DNA of 64,000 nt from Aquanectria penicillioides. Lineage: Eukaryota > Ascomycota > Sordariomycetes > Hypocreales > Nectriaceae. The stretch lies in assembly GCA_003415625.1 (NCBI GenBank), contig PYIU01000011.1:261001-325000 (forward strand), given 5' to 3'. How positions within the stretch are numbered: the first letter of the stretch is position 1; every line of letters begins with the position of its first letter. The translations under genes and the position numbers were made by a program. Positions 59,035-64,000 of this stretch are shown piece by piece. The notes beneath the pieces are model-generated. The model worked only from the letters and a program-made list of their open reading frames with translations. It was not told the origin of the DNA and did no database searches.

Positions 59035-61485
59035 ATGAGCCGTAACCGGGATCAGTCAGATCCATCCCAGAGCTCGGGGAGTGCGAGACGCCCGAACGGA
59101 GCGTGAGTGAATCCCGGCATCCGTAGTTGTGCTGCCCAACCCTGCTGATACAGGTCTCTCTGAAGCTGCCTCAAGTGCCGGGAGCGCAAGGTTCGGTGCT
59201 CCGGCGGATGCCCATGCACCAATTGCTCTCGCCGGCTCACCGAGTGCATCTTCGAGCCGGACGAGAAGAAGATCCTGGTGTCGGAGAGGTATAGTGGCAT
59301 TCCGAAGTGGCCTCCCGAAGGGGTTGAGTCTACATGACATGAGACTGACAGCATTCAAGATATCTCAACGAATTAAAACGAAAGGCTGAACAGTTGGGTT
59401 CCGGCAGTCCGAAGCCCCAGAAAAGAAAAAGAATCGGAGTGACTGCCGCCGTGCAAGTCGCTGACCTCCGTGCCGCATCTGACCATGGCCAGATCGAGAG
59501 AGGGTCCTCGCCGGGTCCAGATGCTCTTCCAAATTTCAAAAACCCTCTAGCTAGTACGCCGTCGAAATTCATCACCGACTATCAAGGGCGCAAGAGTTAG
59601 TTGCGTTCGTTCAAATCATCAGCTCTAGATAACTAAACATTCGTGCAGGATTTCTCGGGCCGTCGTCAACATGGGCCTACAGCAGACATGTCATGGGCAT
59701 GATAAGGCAGTATCTCGGGCAGAACCAGTCTCCCGATATTCCTCTAAACACAGATGGTGCTGCCTTTGGGCTGGAATTTCCTTCCACGAAGCAACTCGGC
59801 CAGAGCGCCATCACCATGGACAAGCTTCCGTCTCGTGACCATGCCATCTACCTAGTCAACACGGTCAAATTCCACGTCTGCCAAACATATCATCTGTTTG
59901 ACGAGCATAGTTTCATGGAAGGATTTTCATCTCTATACAATGATGGACCGCAGCAACTAAATGCCAAAAACAGATTATGGTACGTGCAGTACTTTTTAGT
60001 CATGGCGTTTGGCAAGGCGCTTCTCATGCGCGGCTCCTCACGAGTGAATCCATACGGCAGCGAATATTTCATGCGCGCCATAGAGCTTCTCCCAGACGTG
60101 AATGGGCTTTACCAGGAGCCCATAGTAGCTGTTGAAATATGCTGCGCGCTAGCACTCTATCTGCAATCTGTCGATCACAGAAACAGCGCATATGTTTACG
60201 TGAGTATTGCCTCAGCCCGCGCTTGAGGGGCGTGCTAACCTGCGAAGCTTGGTCAAGCTCTGCGAATAGCTCTCAGTCAGGGCCTTCATAGAGAGTTAGT
60301 GAGTGAGACAGATGACCAGAACGACACCGCCAGGTATCGAAACGTGTGGTGGACGCTTTACATCTTGGACCGCAAGTTTTCCAGCACAATGGGCGCTCCG
60401 AGCTCAATACACGACAACGACATCACAGTTGCCTTACCCACTCCGCATCAGTCGATTCAGACCTCGAGTGCGTTAGAAATACACGTTAAACTGTCTCGGT
60501 TAATCGCAAAGGTTCTCAATAGTATGTGGACATACCCTACTACGAAGTACCCTGCTGACAAGCTCACAGCCATCTATAGCATCGACGGTCGATTAGACTC
60601 TTCTTTTCTCAAAAATGTGCAAGCGGTTTTGCGTGAACTGGCTGCCCTTGCTGTCGAGCTTAATGCATCCCCAGAGCTGAAACTAGATGGCCCAGGCCCA
60701 ATGTCTCGCATTTCTGCAACATTGAATATCTGTTATCATCAGGTAGGTTGATCAAAGTACATAAACGGCTCAAGTCAGCGGTCATATTCTAATATATTTA
60801 AAGTGCATTGTCCTCGCTACGCGTCCCTTGCTGCTGTGCTTGTTGCGCGATAAACTAGAACACCTGAGTCACGGCACCAAGGACACTCGCGAGATGGCCA
60901 ATCCTGTCAAGGCCCTCTTCAAGACTTCGTCCGATTCAGCGTGCAAGTCACTAAGCATATTATCTGCTCTTCAGTCCCAAGATTTATTAGGTAATGACTT
61001 TGTACACACTTAGATCCAGCATGCAGCTAACGCATATCCACCATTTAGAAACCTTTCTTCCGTTCGACTTGGATGTCGCCTCGTCTGCCGCATTCGTACT
61101 CGCACTGGTCTATGCAATTCAGCCCTCGCATGAAATACTGCAGGATACGTCCCATTTCAATGTAGCATATAATATTATTACCTTCCTAGTTGCTAGCGGT
61201 AGCATTCCCGCGCGAAATCGACTGGAGGAGCTTGATCGCTTAAACGATTTGCTACAGCTCGTTACCCAACAAGCTAGCACTGGCTTCGAGCCTGAAGAGC
61301 CTGCATTAGCACAGGCAGCGCAAGTCGACGTGATTGCGCCGGGCGTTTCGCCAAATCAGATATTGTCCATTGCAGAGTTACTAGGTGGATATCCCGTACC
61401 AGAGGTGGGTTCCACCGGTGTGGATGACAGCTGGCTTTGGGAATCCGAGACGTTTCAGTTAAGAATGGAAGAGCCCACTGAGTAA
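59035..61485 (+). CDS. Zn2Cys6 transcription factor with fungal-specific TF domain
   Basis: Seven exons (59035-59102, 59166-59288, 59360-59595, 59649-60199, 60248-60742, 60804-60990, 61049-61485) give 698 aa. The zinc cluster has Cys24, 27, 34, 40, 43 and 50 in exact CX2CX6CX5CX2CX6C spacing, with one extra Cys (38) and the basic run CRERKVRC. A linker (ERYLNELKRKAEQL) that may form a short coiled coil and a basic patch (PKPQKRKR, possible NLS) follow. The middle-homology region has the family pattern LGQALRIALSQGLHRE and RNVWWTLYILDRKFSSTMGAP. The first intron must be removed to join the zinc cluster to the start. It could regulate the nearby catabolic module, which carries CGG-containing motifs, but that is positional inference. 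Confidence 0.92.
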
Positions 61486-61987
61486 TCTTATCATTGTAAA
61501 TTAATTGACCATATATTCAACACCTCGCATTCTATAAACTAGTCCATTGGCCCTGTGATATGACTCTCACGCCATCCCTGATATCACTTCTGAAATGATT
61601 AATTACTTGCGGCAGGGTTTGTCTTCATAATAACACATCCCTACTATTTGAGCAGGGAGTAATACCGCCATGTCCCATCCGGTATCTAGAAAACATGTGT
61701 ATAGTGATAAATATGAAAAATGACCATTCCAAGTCGTATGCTAGAAGTTCACTTCCTGGTCTAGGTAACACGATTCACTTGAGAGTCATGTCGTAGCAAT
61801 AGAAGTAAGACATCCAATCGACTGCGGAGTCCGAACTAGGCTCAGCTATCTCACAAAGTGATCATACTCGTGAATATATATCGCATTATGCTCTGAAACT
61901 GCTTTAAAATATGCACCTCGGTCACTGTCATTCAGTCAATGAAGCAGATAACTTTAATCGCTCTTGGCCAGGTTGGTTTTATTGCGA
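61486..61987. other. Intergenic between convergent genes
   Basis: 500 bp of 3' flanks between the regulator and the small secreted protein gene on the opposite strand. Nothing recognised. Confidence 0.5.
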
Positions 61988-62271
61988 TTAAACACACTTT
62001 TTCGCAGCCTCAGCAATTGCCTCCTTGGAGCTGCCACCATCTACATTCAGGCTAAAGCTGCAAGACTTGTTTGCTTCAGTTGTAACTTGAACTCCCAAAG
62101 TGCCATCTCCATTAGTATCATACGAATAACTATATGAGTTGCCTCGGTCCACTGTAACCTTGCCCTTTCCCCGGCATCGGGTATTACCACCGCCGATGAT
62201 ACTGCTGACAATGCAAGAAGCACTATCAAAGATGTGACTGATAAAATTGTCGTCGTGACGAAATTTCTCAT
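61988..62271 (-). CDS. Small secreted protein, 79 aa
   Basis: The minus-strand ATG at 62271 opens a strong signal peptide (MRNFVTTTILSVTSL then IVLLALSA, residues 1-23). A 44-bp GT-AG intron (62202-62159) then joins in frame to a 56-residue polar tail rich in G, S, T and N, with two cysteines (KSC and KKCV at the end). The intron is short but similar to the 42- and 47-bp introns of other genes in the window. Without splicing, signal and tail are in different frames. I do not recognise the family. A secreted role is likely if the model holds. Confidence 0.5.
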
Positions 62272-62719
62272 CAGCTCCACCGCCGTCGAACAGACTAGCC
62301 TCAGACCGGCTGAGTCTGACAAGTCCTGTCAAAGGCGAGAAGCAACCTAAACATTAGCAAGTCCAGATAAATAGACGTCACTATGAGACAGCACTCAAAT
62401 TGTATCCATAAAGTAGCCACCAAGGGCCGCTATCGGGAAATGGGGGGCCTAATGCAATGGATGACACTTATGAATTTTAGTATTCTGAAACTTTCCAATG
62501 AAAAACGAAAGTGTGCATAGTGGAATAATGAAACCTTTAGCTAGTGTCAAGTTAAACCCATGCCGTTGGCCATATAGAATGGGACTTTTACTAAAGCGAC
62601 AGGCTTTCATCAATGTAGTAGAAAATCTCCAACATGTCTTTGGTCATTCATTGAGTGTTCCACATCTTCATCAACTCAAAATATTTCAGCAACCAAGCAT
62701 ACACGACTCATTAACTTAG
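62272..62719. other. Spacer, nothing recognised
   Basis: This lies between the small secreted protein and the PNP remnant. The frame 62498-62719 plus has no motif. Confidence 0.45.
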
Positions 62720-64000
62720 CTAGTGTTGTCTCATGACACCAGCGACCTGCGCTGTTGCTTCAAGCTGCTTTACAGGTATAAATCCAAGGAGCTCTACAGC
62801 AAACGCAGCTGCTGTTGCAGATGCATACCTTTGCCATCGATCATTCTTATGAAAATCAGCAAGTCGCATATGCCTCTGATCGCAAGGCAGGGGAAGCTGT
62901 CCACTAATCCCGCAGCTTCTATCTCAATGCACAAATATTCTTCTTCAACCACTTCCAAAATCTCGCTTTGAGCGGCACCATCTTTGACTAGTGTGTTTCC
63001 AGATGCGATGAAAATCTGCAGGTCGGTGGTCTCTCGTTTTTCGCGGTTTATTTCCTGCAATTGAGGTCATGTATCACAGGAACTACCACTGACGTGATCG
63101 TACTCTGATACAAAGAGACGATCGTTTTTGACTCCCTGGTGTGTATATCTGTCTATTTTTTCCTTCATTCGAGGCCTAGTTGCCCACATTTCTTGCAGCA
63201 GGTCAGGAATTTTGGATGGTTCGATTTCATGCTCTGCCTGGAGGTTTGATAATGCATGGGGGAGAACCAAAGGAGGCTTATCGAGAGAGCCTTTGCGTTC
63301 CCATACCTGATTACCCTTTGCTTTTCCTAGACCATACTAGGCAACTCTCCCAGTTGTCCCAGCAGGTTAGCTAAAGACAACATCTCCAAGTCGTATGTCT
63401 ATACCCTGATTTGGTCGGGTGATTCCTCCACCAATGCCCACCAGCAAACCAATACTGATGTGAGGCAAGGAATGCGCAAGGGCCGATACAGTAATGCTAT
63501 CGATGTTGTTCCGTACATTCCAACAGGAAGCGAGGTGATGACGATATTATGATTTCCTACACGGCACCCCGTTTCGGTATCCCAGAGTCTCGGGCCGCTG
63601 TGAGATTTGAATGATGCCAGGGTTCGAGCATCGTGAGACAATTGCATTATGTAATGAATCTCGTCAAAATCGGCCGCTTTTGGTTTCCCGGGGCGAGGCT
63701 GGGCTCTGGCCTGAGCCTCGACGCGCCAGAGCCGGATAGCACCTCCATGAAAAGAAGCAAGGCACAACCCACTATGCGGGATTGCCAAGGTGGAGGACTT
63801 GTCACGAAACATGTACATCTGTTGGCCGGTAGCGGTGTTCCACATATGAATCTCTTCACTGAAAGATACGGCCAGGATCTGACTATTGGCGGAAAAGGTT
63901 AGCTTTGAGCTGGCTCCGAGTGCTTGACTAATGACGCCGAGGTTGTATTGAACGAGCTGGATCGCATCGGTTAAGACTGCAGTAAAACCCGGGTTATCTT
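62720..64000 (-). pseudogene. WD40 repeats fused to a broken PNP_UDP (nucleoside phosphorylase-like) domain
   Basis: The minus strand enters from beyond 64000 with WD40-like repeats (FSEEIHMWNTATG, FHGGAIRLWRVE, LWDTETG to about 63575). It continues directly into a PNP_UDP domain of the NLR-associated type: [19 protein letters not shown], then in a shifted frame [45 protein letters not shown] and LSNLQAEHE. EYDHVSG, IASGNTLVKDG, IEIEAAGL and PCLAIRGICD follow, and after another shift DRWQRYASATAAAFA. Stops in place of Gln codons (TAG/TAA) look RIP-like. The PNP N-terminus is missing. Fungal NLRs have PNP first and WD40 last, so this order is abnormal. The gene is broken. Confidence 0.7.

Overview
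The window is nuclear DNA from a filamentous ascomycete (Pezizomycotina). Genes carry many short GT-AG introns (about 42-112 bp). Several fungus-restricted families are present: a highly reducing PKS, DUF3433 and DUF3176 membrane proteins, a Zn2Cys6 regulator and NLR-type WD40/PNP genes. A 15-kb AT-rich block shows the C-to-T/G-to-A transitions typical of repeat-induced point mutation (RIP).

Left flank (1-16.9 kb): an inverted-repeat-bounded segment with two GC-rich hairpins, a 196-bp Tc1/mariner-type MITE, an intact cytochrome P450 (2385-4337), a decayed DUF3176 gene, a decayed NACHT/WD40-type gene, an intact 1191-aa DUF3433 membrane protein (9160-12881), and a small secreted protein with a Kex2-type site (15786-16583) about 300 bp from the transposon edge.

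Middle (16,876-32,122): one nested mobile-element block. The outer element is a pogo-like Tc1/mariner transposon with long terminal inverted repeats and a TA target duplication. Inside it sits a 12.4-kb Gypsy LTR retrotransposon on the minus strand, with 383-bp LTRs and recognisable gag zinc-knuckle, RT/RNase H and integrase remnants. Both are heavily RIP-mutated. A palindromic motif recurs more than 20 times inside the Gypsy copy.

Right flank: an intron-containing tRNA-Ile(AAT), then a polyketide locus. It holds a 13-exon, about 2630-aa HR-PKS (KS-AT-DH-MT-ER-KR-ACP) on the minus strand, a divergent 14-TM MFS exporter and an FSH1/LovG-like serine hydrolase that could release the product in trans. 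Next is a 5-oxoproline/D-glutamate catabolic module: an intact 1277-aa ATP-dependent 5-oxoprolinase, a divergent Dal5-type MFS permease with a C-terminal frameshift, and a frameshifted D-glutamate cyclase. Repeated CCGAG motifs and GATA sites lie in the 5-oxoprolinase/permease promoter, and the CCGAG motif recurs upstream of the cyclase. A small single-TM protein, a Zn2Cys6 regulator, a 79-aa secreted protein and a decayed WD40-to-PNP chimera end the window.

Gene models were spliced by hand from GT-AG sites, reading-frame continuity and family motifs. No search or computation was run; family names come from motif recognition.
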